Position numbers and translations under genes: made by a program | In this document: in pieces, positions 16,185-24,536 of the stretch | Layout of the letters: each line of letters starts with the position of its first letter | Numbering within the stretch: the first letter of the stretch is position 1 | Assembly: GCF_000701345.1 (NCBI RefSeq) | Contig: NZ_JNIJ01000024.1 | Span: forward strand, 1-64,000 | Direction: 5' to 3' | DNA length: 64,000 nucleotides | DNA from: Bradyrhizobium sp. URHD0069 | Lineage (GTDB): Bacteria; Pseudomonadota; Alphaproteobacteria; Rhizobiales; Xanthobacteraceae | Notes under the pieces: generated by a model | The model's database searches: none | What the model was told of the DNA's origin: nothing | What the model saw: the letters and a program-made list of their open reading frames with translations, nothing else

Positions 16185-16988
16185 ATGGAATTGATCGTAT
16201 CAGCCCTCGCAGACGGCGCACGGTGGCGCATCTTGGAACTCCTCGCGGAGCGGCCCCGGTCTGTCGGTGAACTGGCTGAACTGACCAGCTCTCGTCAACC
16301 GCAGACCACAAAGCACCTCCAGACCCTCGCCCGCGCCGGCCTCGTCACCGTATTCCCGCTCGGGCAACGTCGTGTCTACGCGGTAGAGACGGCTCCCCTG
16401 ACAGCTCTCCAACGCCGGTTGTGTGAACTGATCGAGACCGCCGAGGCGCACGAAGGCGAGCGAGACGTCATCGCGCGGTACCGCGCTGCCATCGAAGCGG
16501 ATTCTGCGGACGCAGACCGGGAACGGTGGGCGGACGGGCGCACCTTTTCGTTCGAACGCGTGCTGGCCGTGCCCCGTGACGTCATCTGGCGCCATTGGGT
16601 CGACGCGGACTTGCTCGCTTCCTGGTGGGCCCCGCCGTCGATGCAGGTCACCGAGTGCGCTCTTGAGCCGAACCCCGGTGGCCGCGCCGTTCTTGAGTAC
16701 CGCGACGCCGAGGGGCGGTATCGCTCCGAGGGGCGGGTTCACGCCGCGAAGGACTCTGAGAGCCTCGTGTTCGACCTTTCGGTCCTGGACAAGGCCGGGG
16801 CGATCTCGTTCACCGGCCACTACGATCTGACCCTCACGGAGGTCGAGGATGGCACCAGGCTTGGGCTTGGCCTGCGCATCACCGAAACGACCGTCGAGGC
16901 CGTGCCCTACATCGCCGGGATCGAAACCGGCTGGGGGGCAAGTGCTCGACAACCTCGCGGAGGCCGTCGGCGCATTCCAGCGCACTAA
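16185..16988 (+). CDS. ArsR-type regulator fused to SRPBCC/AHSA1 domain (3' frameshift)
   Basis: Residues 1-~85 form an ArsR winged helix (DGARWRILELLAERPRSVGE, then SRQPQTTKHLQTLARAG). Residues ~110-250 form an AHSA1/SRPBCC ligand-binding domain (FSFERVLAVPRDVIWRHWVD). Near the end, a run of six G at 16932-16937 shifts the frame. Removing one G restores GWGQVLDNLAEAVGAFQ and moves the stop to 17026-17028, where it overlaps the ATG of the next gene as ATGA. The gene is therefore frameshifted, or the extra G is a sequencing error. It probably autoregulates this two-gene operon. Confidence 0.75.
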   Translation: MELIVSALADGARWRILELLAERPRSVGELAELTSSRQPQTTKHLQTLARAGLVTVFPLGQRRVYAVETAPLTALQRRLCELIETAEAHEGERDVIARYRAAIEADSADADRERWADGRTFSFERVLAVPRDVIWRHWVDADLLASWWAPPSMQVTECALEPNPGGRAVLEYRDAEGRYRSEGRVHAAKDSESLVFDLSVLDKAGAISFTGHYDLTLTEVEDGTRLGLGLRITETTVEAVPYIAGIETGWGASARQPRGGRRRIPAH

Positions 16989-17024
16989 CAATGCAATTCA
17001 GCCTAAGGGTAAGGCACCACGATC

Positions 17025-17624
17025 ATGACCAACTTGACCAGCCGCAGGGTGACGGCGAACATGAGCCTCACCCTCGACGGACGCTACAACGGGCCCGACG
17101 GACCCGGTGATCTGGGGGCCATTGTCCCGTACGCGACCACCGAGGTCGCGCGAGACCACCTCAGCCGCATCTGGGAGACGGCGACAACGGCGGTGCTCGG
17201 CCGCCGCAATGCCGAGGGGTTTCTGGGGTACTGGCCATCGGTCGCCGGCGACGAGAGTGCCGATCCACGTGATCGCGGGTACGCAAAGTGGCTAGTGGGG
17301 GCCGAGAAGGTGGTCTTCTCGAGTACCTTGACCGAGGCGCCGTGGGAGCGCACCCGTCTGGTGAATGCCCCCGCCGCCGATGTTGTTGCCGAGCTTAAAG
17401 CAACCGGCGAGGGTGACATCCTCATCAACAGCAGCGCCGGCATCATCAAGGCGCTCCTCTCGGCGGACCTGCTCGACCGGCTGTTTCTCATGATCTGCCC
17501 CGAGATTGCCGGGGGTGGGCAACGGCTGTTCGGCGACGGCCTGCCAAGTTCGAAGTGGACGCTTGCGCATCAGGAGACCGGCGAACTGGGCGAGATTGCC
17601 CTTGTCTACGACCGCGCACGCTGA
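17025..17624 (+). CDS. Dihydrofolate-reductase-like (RibD C-terminal domain) protein
   Basis: A 199-residue protein with the RibD-C/DHFR-like fold: MSLTLDGRYNGPDG at the start, VLGRRNAEGF for NADPH binding and ILINSSAGIIKALL later, then CPEIAGGGQRLFGDG. Stand-alone members are common next to ArsR-SRPBCC regulators. The true substrate is usually unknown. It is translationally coupled to the regulator in its unshifted frame. Confidence 0.75.
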   Translation: MTNLTSRRVTANMSLTLDGRYNGPDGPGDLGAIVPYATTEVARDHLSRIWETATTAVLGRRNAEGFLGYWPSVAGDESADPRDRGYAKWLVGAEKVVFSSTLTEAPWERTRLVNAPAADVVAELKATGEGDILINSSAGIIKALLSADLLDRLFLMICPEIAGGGQRLFGDGLPSSKWTLAHQETGELGEIALVYDRAR

Positions 17625-17769
17625 TCGCCAGCGCGGCTAGGTCGGCGGGTTCAGTGCGGACGAAGTACCAGTTGAAGGGGCGCCTATTGAGGCGCCGCTC
17701 CAGCGTCCGGTTAGGGTCACGGTTTCCATTTCATCTCCCGCGCGGCAATGTCTGGAAGGGTCATAAGCC

Positions 17770-17925
17770 GAAATTCAAATCGACGGCGTCGTCATCGGCT
17801 CCCAGCTCGGCACCGCGGAAACCGCGGCCATCGTTACCCCCGTGCGTTCACCACCGCCGTGATGGGCGCTGCGCAGAGCCACGGCGCCGAACTGCGCCGA
17901 GGACGGATCACCGGCATCCGGGGGG
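17770..17925 (+). pseudogene. Remnant of an FAD-dependent amino-acid-type oxidoreductase
   Basis: One frame reads EIQIDGVVIGSQLGTAETAA, and after a shift another reads FTTAVMGAAQSHGAELRRG. These match consecutive parts of DAO-type FAD oxidoreductases (GAAQSHGAELRxGxVTGI). The front and back of the gene are gone. The rest of 17625-18000 has no supported gene. Confidence 0.45.
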
Positions 17926-18000
17926 AGTTTTTGTGCGCTGCGTCGCCTGTTCGCCGTTTGGTCGTGGTGTTAGCGTGCGCCCCTCGGAATCGGGACCGGC

Positions 18001-19371
18001 ATGACTTTTACTTCGTGGCAGTTCGGCATATTCGTCGCGGTCGTATTCGCGCTCTATTATTCGCCCTCCATCCGACCGTTCCAAGTTCACCTGTTGGTGC
18101 TGTCGAGCCTGTTTTTCTACGGCTACGGCCAACCAGAAATGTTGCCGATGCTCGCCGTCGCGGTGCTCGGCACTTACGTGTTTCTGATCCTGGCGTTCAA
18201 GGAGCGGCGCATCTGGCTGCCGGCCGGCATCGCGTTCAATCTCGGCCTGCTTGCCTTTTTCAAATACAAGTTTTTGTTCGTTGATCCGGGAACAGCCCTA
18301 ACCGGCTTTGGGGTCGCTGATTTCCTGCTGCGGCTACCACTTCCGATCGGCATTTCGTTTTTCGTTTTCCATAACATCAGCCTCCTGGTCGACCTGACTA
18401 AGGGCAACGCAAAAGATCACCCCGATCTAAGCAGTGTCTTCCTCTACATCATCTTTTTTCCGCAGCTCGTATCAGGGCCGATTACGCAGGCCGCGAATTT
18501 CATGCCGCAAATCAAGCCGAAGCTCCTCGGCGACGTTCCTCTTGTCGAGGCCGCAAAGTGGGTGCTGACGGGATCCTTTTTCAAGTTGTACGTGGCCAAC
18601 AATCTCAATGAAATGACGGCCTATATGGACTTTCCGCTTTTCGAGACTGTGCGGACGCAAGACAAATGGCTGCTGGTCTTCCTCTACAGTTATCAGATTT
18701 ACGCCGACTTTTTCGGCTACACCGCAATCGCGATCGGCCTTGGCCTGTTGTTCGGTTACCGTCTGCCGGTCAACTTCAATCTGCCATATGTCTCGGCGTC
18801 GTTCTCCGAATTTTGGACACGCTGGCATATGTCCCTGTCAAGCTGGCTGCGGACCTATCTTTACATCCCGCTCGGCGGCAATAGGCACGGCACCGCTCGG
18901 ACCTACCTTAACGTCATGATCGTGATGGGCCTAGGCGGTCTCTGGCATGGCGCGGGCCTAAGCTATCTTGCCTGGGGCACCATGCACGGCATACTGCTCG
19001 TGCTGGAACGCGCGATCTTCGGCAGTGTCGATCTAAATCCTCGCTGGGAAGCCATCGTTCGACCGGCGCGGATATCGATAGTATTCTTCTGCGTCTCAAT
19101 GCTCTGGATTTTCTTCAAGCTTCCGAACCTAGATCACGCGCTCGCGTTCTTGTCGGGGATGTTCACGGTTAACATCAATCCGAATCAGGCAAAACTGTTC
19201 AACAGTTTGGCGCTTCTCTACTCGCTGCCAATGATTATCCAGCACCTCGCGCCGCGCTCGCTTTTTGAGACCTCGCGGCGAAAAGCGGAACCGTACCTCT
19301 ACGGTTTGATGACGGCCCTGATGTTCGTCGAAGCGGGGCCGAGCACTTCATTCATCTATTTTCAGTTTTGA
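18001..19371 (+). CDS. MBOAT-family O-acyltransferase (AlgI-like)
   Basis: A 456-residue integral membrane protein with about ten hydrophobic segments. Family landmarks are the N-terminal LVLSSLFFYGYGQPEM, the central FWTRWHMSLSSWLRTYLYIP and the catalytic His316 in GLGGLWHGAGL. AlgI-type MBOATs pass acetyl groups across the inner membrane to a periplasmic SGNH partner that acetylates a polysaccharide. The partner gene follows 5 nt downstream. No polysaccharide synthesis genes are nearby, so the acetylated glycan is unknown. Confidence 0.85.
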   Translation: MTFTSWQFGIFVAVVFALYYSPSIRPFQVHLLVLSSLFFYGYGQPEMLPMLAVAVLGTYVFLILAFKERRIWLPAGIAFNLGLLAFFKYKFLFVDPGTALTGFGVADFLLRLPLPIGISFFVFHNISLLVDLTKGNAKDHPDLSSVFLYIIFFPQLVSGPITQAANFMPQIKPKLLGDVPLVEAAKWVLTGSFFKLYVANNLNEMTAYMDFPLFETVRTQDKWLLVFLYSYQIYADFFGYTAIAIGLGLLFGYRLPVNFNLPYVSASFSEFWTRWHMSLSSWLRTYLYIPLGGNRHGTARTYLNVMIVMGLGGLWHGAGLSYLAWGTMHGILLVLERAIFGSVDLNPRWEAIVRPARISIVFFCVSMLWIFFKLPNLDHALAFLSGMFTVNINPNQAKLFNSLALLYSLPMIIQHLAPRSLFETSRRKAEPYLYGLMTALMFVEAGPSTSFIYFQF

Positions 19372-19376
19372 AAAAA

Positions 19377-20264
19377 ATGGAACCGATGTCCGCGAGCAGT
19401 TGGTTTGTCAAATGCGGGGCCGCGATCGCGCTCCCCTTGCTCGTCTATGCAGCCATTGCCGCTGCCGGACCGAAGGCGCCGCCGCTACCGACAGGTCGTG
19501 ACGGAGCATTGGAGGTTTTGGACCGCTACAGCCAAGGGCCGGTCCCCGACATTGTTTTGGTCGGAAGCTCCATCACAACGCGCTTGAAAGAAGAATATTT
19601 CGACGCCCCGAACTTGAAGACTCTCGGCTTGGCCGGGGGGTCGTCCATCACAGGCCTAAAAGTGCTGATAGGGCGCGAGCGATTGCCGAAAATTGTTCTT
19701 ATCGAAATGAACATGTTGGAGCGCGGGGAAGATCCGGCTTTGGTGCAAAGATTCACCGCCAACACGTCCACGCTTCCCTACCCGATCAGGGCAGCCGTCG
19801 CCTTTTACGAGCGCTGGCTTCATGCGCCGCCCGACCGTCACCAGGCCGACTCGATGGTTGCCGCACTGCTTCAGGCTCGGCCGAGCGATTTCGACAACCG
19901 CGTTTACCTTGACCGGGCAATGCGAGAATGGAGCGTTCCGGCGTCAACTGCCGACATGACCAGGAACGCTGCGACACTGGTGAGACTCGTTAAGCAGATC
20001 GAGGCGCGCGGCAGCTTGGTCTATTTCTACAGCCTGCCCTATGCCGAGGCCTTGCAAGGATCGGACTACGCAAGGGCGACAGCCAACATTGCCCATGCAA
20101 CATTCACAAACGAACTTCAGTGGCTGCGCCTAGAATTGCCAATCCATGAATTACGATGGGCGGACGGTGTACACCTAGACGAACGATCCGCGATCGTCGT
20201 TGCGAAGGAACTCCAAAAGCAACTGTTACTTAGAAATAGGCCACTCCCGACACAGGATAATTGA
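19377..20264 (+). CDS. SGNH-fold protein, likely partner O-acetyltransferase
   Basis: From ATG 19377 the protein has an N-terminal membrane anchor (CGAAIALPLLVYAAIAAA). A periplasmic domain follows, with the SGNH block I as IVLVGSSITTRL (GSS at 63-65) and a C-terminal catalytic pair Asp263-xx-His266 in WADGVHLD. This matches AlgJ/AlgX-like or PatB-like acetyltransferase partners of MBOAT proteins. ATG 19386 is an alternative start. It ends the two-gene operon. Confidence 0.65.
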   Translation: MEPMSASSWFVKCGAAIALPLLVYAAIAAAGPKAPPLPTGRDGALEVLDRYSQGPVPDIVLVGSSITTRLKEEYFDAPNLKTLGLAGGSSITGLKVLIGRERLPKIVLIEMNMLERGEDPALVQRFTANTSTLPYPIRAAVAFYERWLHAPPDRHQADSMVAALLQARPSDFDNRVYLDRAMREWSVPASTADMTRNAATLVRLVKQIEARGSLVYFYSLPYAEALQGSDYARATANIAHATFTNELQWLRLELPIHELRWADGVHLDERSAIVVAKELQKQLLLRNRPLPTQDN

Positions 20265-20399
20265 AACCGGCGCGCTAAAATGTGGTCGAATAGGAAAAAC
20301 GCGCTTCAAGGCCGGTTCTCGGACGTCCGCGATGAGCAGCGTCACCGCCGGTGCGGCTCAGGGCTGCGCCCGCAGCCTAATTCACCGGCGACGATGTCA

Positions 20400-20930
20400 T
20401 CACTGGGCCGTGCGACGTGCGGGCGCGGTGGCCGGCCGCAGCTCCATGCTGGATACGCCCGCCGCAATGTTCATGCCGGTCTGCATCTGCACGGACACCG
20501 GTTGCAAGGCGACCGTGCGGTCCGAGCCTCCGACCAGAACGTTGGCACTCGCTCCCATGCCGACCGTGCCGCCGGCGGTCGCACCCGCATAGGTTCCCGC
20601 CAATGCCGCCCGGCGCAGTGTGGTCGGCGCAAAAACCGCCCAAATCAGCTGGCCGCCGGACGTGGCGCCGATATCGAGCCCAAGCGTGCTGACGGTGCCC
20701 TGATAAGCCTCGCGCCCCCTGCCTCTCGCCGATGCATAGATGCAGCTCAGTTGCCGCTGTCCCCCGACAATGAGGCCGACCCCGGGCGATATGTTGCAGG
20801 TGAGCGTGCCAACCCTCGTTCGCCCGGCTTCCTGCGCCGTGGCCGGAACCATGGCGAGGGCGAGCGCCAGGGCGGCGCATGCGGTTGCGAGACTGTTCAG
20901 CTTTGTTCTGTTCAGCGTTGCTTTGTTCAT
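20400..20930 (-). CDS. DUF992 secreted protein
   Basis: Start ATG 20930 is chosen because a signal peptide follows (ATACAALALALAMVPATAQ). The mature domain has the DUF992 pattern: VGTLTCNISPGVGLIVGGQR, LSCIYA, LGLDIGATSGGQLIWAVFAP, and SANVLVGGSDRTVALQPVSV at the end. These small periplasmic proteins are widespread in Bradyrhizobium with no known function. The frame is open upstream to 21059 without a signal. Confidence 0.75.
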   Translation of the reverse strand: MNKATLNRTKLNSLATACAALALALAMVPATAQEAGRTRVGTLTCNISPGVGLIVGGQRQLSCIYASARGRGREAYQGTVSTLGLDIGATSGGQLIWAVFAPTTLRRAALAGTYAGATAGGTVGMGASANVLVGGSDRTVALQPVSVQMQTGMNIAAGVSSMELRPATAPARRTAQ

Positions 20931-21204
20931 GGGCGGCCCTCCATTGACGCATTCTGATGGTCCCTCAACGCGGACCGACATTCGATGTTCCTGTTCCTCG
21001 CACGGGCGAAGCCCAAAAACGGACTGAGCGCCGGAACCTGTCTCGGCAAGAGACGCCACATTTCGTCGTTCCGCCGGCGAGGTATGACGACATCCCCCGC
21101 TACAACGATCCGTCTAAGTTTGGCGGCGGCGAAGCGCTACCGATCGACCCATAGCGGCATTGCGTGACCCACCTGCCCTACCTACACTGGCGCGGGAAGC
21201 GGCA

Positions 21205-21501
21205 ATGGTGCTCAACGGTTGGAATTCAGTCAGGATGCCCTCCTCGATCGCGCTGATGAGCGTCATTCTCATAGCCACGATCGTCTTCTTGCGGCCAGCC
21301 GAAGCTGGGGTGAAGGAAGTGCGCCAGCAGCTTAACTTCGGGAAAGCGAAACCAAACTGGACATGCACATCGCTCACGCAAGTCTGCCTCAGGAGAAATG
21401 CTGGCTCAGCGCGGTGCGGGGTTGCTCGGGCCGATTGTATGAGGAACGGCATTTTCATCGGCCCGCAGGGTGCCCGCTTCAAAGATGTGGCTACACGGTA
21501 G
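21205..21501 (+). CDS. Small secreted Cys-rich hypothetical protein
   Basis: A 98-residue protein from ATG 21205 (another start at 21235). A hydrophobic signal segment (PSSIALMSVILIATIVFLRP, ending near AEA-G) is followed by a short mature part with four Cys in WTCTSLTQVCLRRNAG and RCGVARADCMRNG, suggesting disulfides. Not recognised as a named family. Confidence 0.5.
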   Translation: MVLNGWNSVRMPSSIALMSVILIATIVFLRPAEAGVKEVRQQLNFGKAKPNWTCTSLTQVCLRRNAGSARCGVARADCMRNGIFIGPQGARFKDVATR

Positions 21502-21532
21502 TCAACGCTGGCGGTTGTATCCGACGCTGAGA

Positions 21533-21760
21533 TCATCCCTTCTGGGCTTGTCGCTGCTTACGCAGGGAATTGCGCCGCATAATTCGCGCTCTCGCGATGC
21601 CAACCGCGTCGGTCCTCGCTGACTGTTTTTTCGGGAAGGCCGTATTCGGCTTCTTACCGGTGGTTGGCATCATCGGCTGCGATTGTGTCGGCGTTATCGA
21701 GCCGTGCTCCATAGGCTGCACGGTCATCGGGCCGGTCACTGGTGACTTGCGTCGGGGCAT
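21533..21760 (-). CDS. Hypothetical basic small protein (weak)
   Basis: A 75-residue Lys/Arg/Pro-rich frame (MPRRKSPVTGPMTVQPMEHG...). There is also a hydrophobic plus-strand frame over the same bases (21570-21770). Neither has clear support. I list the minus-strand frame as slightly more likely on composition and on the small-gene context. Confidence 0.2.
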   Translation of the reverse strand: MPRRKSPVTGPMTVQPMEHGSITPTQSQPMMPTTGKKPNTAFPKKQSARTDAVGIARARIMRRNSLRKQRQAQKG

Positions 21761-21836
21761 TTACCCATAACTCTTTGCTGTCGGGATTGTTCAATCTACC
21801 GAGCGGGGCCGCCCCTCAGCGGCGTAGGCAGCCTGA

Positions 21837-21905
21837 TCACTGACCTTCGGCCAGATGCATCCAAAGATAGGGCGTGATCTCTCGCTCCATCGTTAGCTTG
21901 ATCAT
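21837..21905 (-). CDS. Tiny ORF of the MIKLT/WVHPDE family
   Basis: A 22-residue frame: MIKLTMEREITPYLWMHLAE and two more residues. The upstream sequence is poorly kept. It aligns with the other family copies in this window and may be a decayed fragment of a longer original. Confidence 0.4.
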   Translation of the reverse strand: MIKLTMEREITPYLWMHLAEGQ

Positions 21906-22024
21906 GCACGGGCGGAGAGTCCGGCATGCCGCACCACCGGCAACGGATCGCCGCGCCAATTTCCAGATCGGCGCGGCGGGCGGCGGATAGCGTCGAGGAG
22001 CAGGCTCGCGCGGCTCGTAAAGGA

Positions 22025-22219
22025 CTAGGCTGCGATGCCCTGCTTGGGTACGACCGAGACGATCCAGCGCGTCGGAGTGCTGGATCTGTCTTCCTTAACC
22101 GCACGGACCGTCCCCGTGACAGGCAATCCATTCAAGATCAATCGCGCCCTTTCGCCCCGATATTGGGCATAGCGGCAACGTCGGGCCTCTAGTGGATCGG
22201 TAATTTCGATGGTTTGCAT
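22025..22219 (-). CDS. Hypothetical small protein (MQTIEITDPLEARRCRY family)
   Basis: A 64-residue protein starting MQTIEITDPLEARRCRYAQY and continuing with a small beta-rich domain (RARLILNGLPVTGTVRAV...RWIVSVVP). The pattern resembles short conserved Bradyrhizobium proteins. Function unknown. Confidence 0.55.
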   Translation of the reverse strand: MQTIEITDPLEARRCRYAQYRGERARLILNGLPVTGTVRAVKEDRSSTPTRWIVSVVPKQGIAA

Positions 22220-22339
22220 GCATCACCAATGGTCGCGGTACGCGAAACAATTCCGCGATGATCCGCACCATATCAGGGAAGCGTTAATCAAAAATTTCCC
22301 ATGTGAGTTACGTGCGCGGCTGGCGCGGCCTCGATCACG

Positions 22340-22507
22340 CTAATTGGGCGGCTCCAGCTCTTTCGAGGCGACCCAATTTTCCATTTTAGCATAGGACGCA
22401 TATTGCCGGGCTTTTTCCATCAGAGCATCTCGCTCCCGGCTTGGCCGCATTGCATCGGCTTGCCGAGAGCATTCTTCCGCCATGCGCGCATAGTCCGCTG
22501 GATTCAT
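22340..22507 (-). CDS. Hypothetical small helical protein
   Basis: A 55-residue frame: MNPADYARMAEECSRQADAM followed by a second helix (LMEKARQYASYAKMENWVAS). GGGGAC lies just upstream of the ATG. The AEE...ARQYA pattern resembles short two-helix proteins frequent in Bradyrhizobium. It is too short to classify further. Confidence 0.55.
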   Translation of the reverse strand: MNPADYARMAEECSRQADAMRPSRERDALMEKARQYASYAKMENWVASKELEPPN

Positions 22508-22594
22508 TTCGTCCCCCTAAATCTACCGTTACGAATTTCTACAGTGGGATTCGGGGCGAAACTTTGCCAAAAATAGAGCGGTCGTGCGCGAATG

Positions 22595-22665
22595 CTTCGG
22601 ATGCACTTATTCGGATGCACTTTATCGTATGGCGTTACCGCTCGCTGCTTCGTAAGCCTGATCAT
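22595..22665 (-). other. Copy of the MIKLT/WVHPDE small-ORF family
   Basis: From ATG 22665: MIRLTKQRAVTPYDKVHPNK. It aligns with the family but has diverged at the Trp-Val. The frame continues open to 22504 and is also open upstream to 22710, so the true ends are unclear. Confidence 0.4.
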
Positions 22666-22861
22666 ATGCAACGAGCGGCATGTAGCGCGGCGCTCCGCGT
22701 GAAGCGACATTTCAGCACCGCGATGTGAACCTGCTCACATCTGTTCGCCGCGAGTTAGGCTATTCATTAGAGACGGTGCGTGCTCGGGGTGCGTACGATT
22801 CATGGCACCACCGATGGACAATCACACGAGGCCAATGCGTGGGGTGATTTATAGGTGCACC

Positions 22862-22945
22862 ATGCGTGATGAATTTGTTTCCTACAGTTTCCTGTTCGCA
22901 GTCACCGTTGCCGGTCTTGGACTGCTCATACTCGGCTTCGGCTAG
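22862..22945 (+). CDS. Tiny membrane ORF paired with an MIKLT copy
   Basis: A 27-residue frame: MRDEFVSYSFLFAVTVAGLG plus a short hydrophobic end. It is a single predicted transmembrane helix. It is preceded by AGGTGCACC and resembles the ORF at 24094 in start context, length and hydrophobic layout. Both lie just left of a minus-strand MIKLT copy. Confidence 0.45.
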   Translation: MRDEFVSYSFLFAVTVAGLGLLILGFG

Positions 22946-22964
22946 CGCGTGCCACAACTGTCGC

Positions 22965-23093
22965 TCACCTCGCTTCGTCCGGATGCACCCAGACGTCAGG
23001 CGTAAGCTCGCGCGCCTCGGTCAGCTTGATCATGTGAACTGAAGGCACGTACCGGCCCTTTTCGGCACAATCGGCATATCGGCATATCGGCAT
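22965..23093 (-). CDS. MIKLT/WVHPDE family ORF, longest intact copy (42 aa)
   Basis: From ATG 23093: MPICRYADCAEKGRYVPSVH, then MIKLTEARELTPDVWVHPDE and two residues. This is the fullest version visible and gives the family layout: a variable Cys-containing front, RYVPSVH, MIKLT, an acidic/basic REL/REI stretch, and WVHPDE. The MIKLT start has a faint likeness to FlbD-type small proteins. Function unknown. Confidence 0.5.
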   Translation of the reverse strand: MPICRYADCAEKGRYVPSVHMIKLTEARELTPDVWVHPDEAR

Positions 23094-23230
23094 TGTGACA
23101 CCCCACCGGTCAGAGCATCGTTCTCGACATTATCGGGCCGTGTGTTGCAATTCGGATACAGCCAGGGGTCGAGAATCTGCATAGGTAGTGGGCTTCACAA
23201 CACGTTAAGTAGCAATTTAAGGGGTATTAA

Positions 23231-23929
23231 ATGAAGAAGTTTTTGCTGGCCGCAGGCCTTATTGCACTGGGACCGGCATCCGCAATGGCTGCGGATCTCC
23301 CGGCCCGGACCTACAGCAAGGCACCGGCTATCGTTAGCCCCGCCTACAACTGGACCGGCTTCTATGTGGGCGTGATGGGCGGTTATGGCTGGTCGGACAG
23401 CATCAACGTCGCGGGTTTCACAGCCGGCACCAATGACATCAAGGGCGGCTTCGTCGGCGGCACGATCGGCTATAACTGGCAGGGCGCCGGTAGCCCGTTC
23501 GTTGTCGGTATCGAAGTCGATGGTGCTTGGTCGGATATCAACTTCTCCGAGACTCTCTTGGGCGAGACGTTCGAAGAGCGGATCCGATCCTTTGGCAGTG
23601 TCACCGGCCGACTTGGCTACGCCGTCGACGCCGCGCTGTTCTACGTAAAGGGCGGTTATGCCTGGGCCAACAACCGGCTGTCGGTCACTGATGTGGGCAC
23701 CCTGTTCTCGGAAAGCAGGTTTCACTCTGGCTGGACCATCGGTGGCGGCCTTGAATACGGCTTCGCCCAGAACTGGTCGGCGAAGGCCGAATACATGTTC
23801 GCCAGCTACGCCAACGAAGACTACCTGACCGCCTTCGTTCCTGGTGGCATCGGCTTTGGTTTCGACGTCCACACGGTCAAGGGCGGCATTAACTACCGCT
23901 TCGGCGGGCCGGTCGCCGCTCGATACTGA
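23231..23929 (+). CDS. Omp25/Omp31-like outer-membrane beta-barrel protein
   Basis: A 232-residue protein with a signal peptide (MKKFLLAAGLIALGPASAMA, cut before ADLPAR). An eight-strand barrel follows: YNWTGFYVGVMGGYGW at the first strand, GFVGGTIGYNWQ, VTGRLGYAVDAALFYVKGGY, and the closing INYRFGGPVAARY with terminal aromatic Tyr. It is a paralogue of the protein at 51748. GGGGTATTAA precedes the ATG. A terminator follows at 23955. Confidence 0.88.
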   Translation: MKKFLLAAGLIALGPASAMAADLPARTYSKAPAIVSPAYNWTGFYVGVMGGYGWSDSINVAGFTAGTNDIKGGFVGGTIGYNWQGAGSPFVVGIEVDGAWSDINFSETLLGETFEERIRSFGSVTGRLGYAVDAALFYVKGGYAWANNRLSVTDVGTLFSESRFHSGWTIGGGLEYGFAQNWSAKAEYMFASYANEDYLTAFVPGGIGFGFDVHTVKGGINYRFGGPVAARY

Positions 23930-23954
23930 TCTACTGCGAGACTTCGAGAATCCT

Positions 23955-23982
23955 AATGCCCGGGCTCAACCCCGGGCATTTT
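23955..23982 (+). terminator. Intrinsic terminator of the Omp25-like gene
   Basis: AATGCCCGGG pairs with CCCGGGCATT across a short CTCAAC-type loop and is followed by TT, 25 bp after the stop codon. Confidence 0.75.
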
Positions 23983-24093
23983 GCTGCGCCGTTGTGCAAC
24001 GTGACATGGCCTTCCTGTTCGAATCAGGGACCAAAAAGCCGATTCCGAAATCTTTAATAAATTCGGACCAGCATCCGCGGCGGCAGGTGTACC

Positions 24094-24192
24094 ATGCGTA
24101 ATCATGACTTCGTGTCCGACGGATTCCTGGCGCTGATCGCGACCGGCCTTGTGCTGTTGTGCTCGAGCTTGCTCGTTATCGCATTCATCTAG
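24094..24192 (+). CDS. Tiny membrane ORF (second of two)
   Basis: A 32-residue frame: MRNHDFVSDGFLALIATGLV then LLCSSLLVIAFI. One transmembrane helix. AGGTGTACC precedes the ATG, nearly the same as at 22862, and an MIKLT copy follows on the other strand. Confidence 0.45.
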   Translation: MRNHDFVSDGFLALIATGLVLLCSSLLVIAFI

Positions 24193-24210
24193 TCTGGGCC
24201 GGACGGGTCC

Positions 24211-24279
24211 TCACCGCTCCTCGTGCGGATGCACCTAGACGCAAGGCGATATCTCCCGCTCTTGCGTTAGTTTGATCAT
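24211..24279 (-). pseudogene. MIKLT/WVHPDE family copy with internal stop
   Basis: From ATG 24279: MIKLTQEREISPCV, stop, VHPHEER, stop. The upstream frame reads PRYSPPVH just before the ATG, matching RYVPSVH of the copy at 22965. The W codon has become TAG. Confidence 0.5.
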
Positions 24280-24536
24280 GTGAACCGGCGGCGAGTATCG
24301 CGGCGGCCGGCAGGGTTGAAATGCGTAAGTACTATCTCGCCGGTACGTCAATGCCATGGGGGGTCGGAAGCGGATTTGCGGCGTCATGTTTTTTGGGCGC
24401 CATACTGCTCGCGATGCCGTGAAGCTGTTTTGCCGGTGCGGTTCCGAAGAAGCATTTTTTCTTCCGCGCGAAATCGTGCCGAAACAGAGTCCCGATATTG
24501 TGACGTGGAAACGCATTTTTCATCGGAGGGTACGTC

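Noticed and set aside
23195..23872. 225-residue minus-strand ORF opposite the Omp25-like gene
   Set aside because: Shadow of the plus-strand barrel protein, which has a signal peptide and family motifs.
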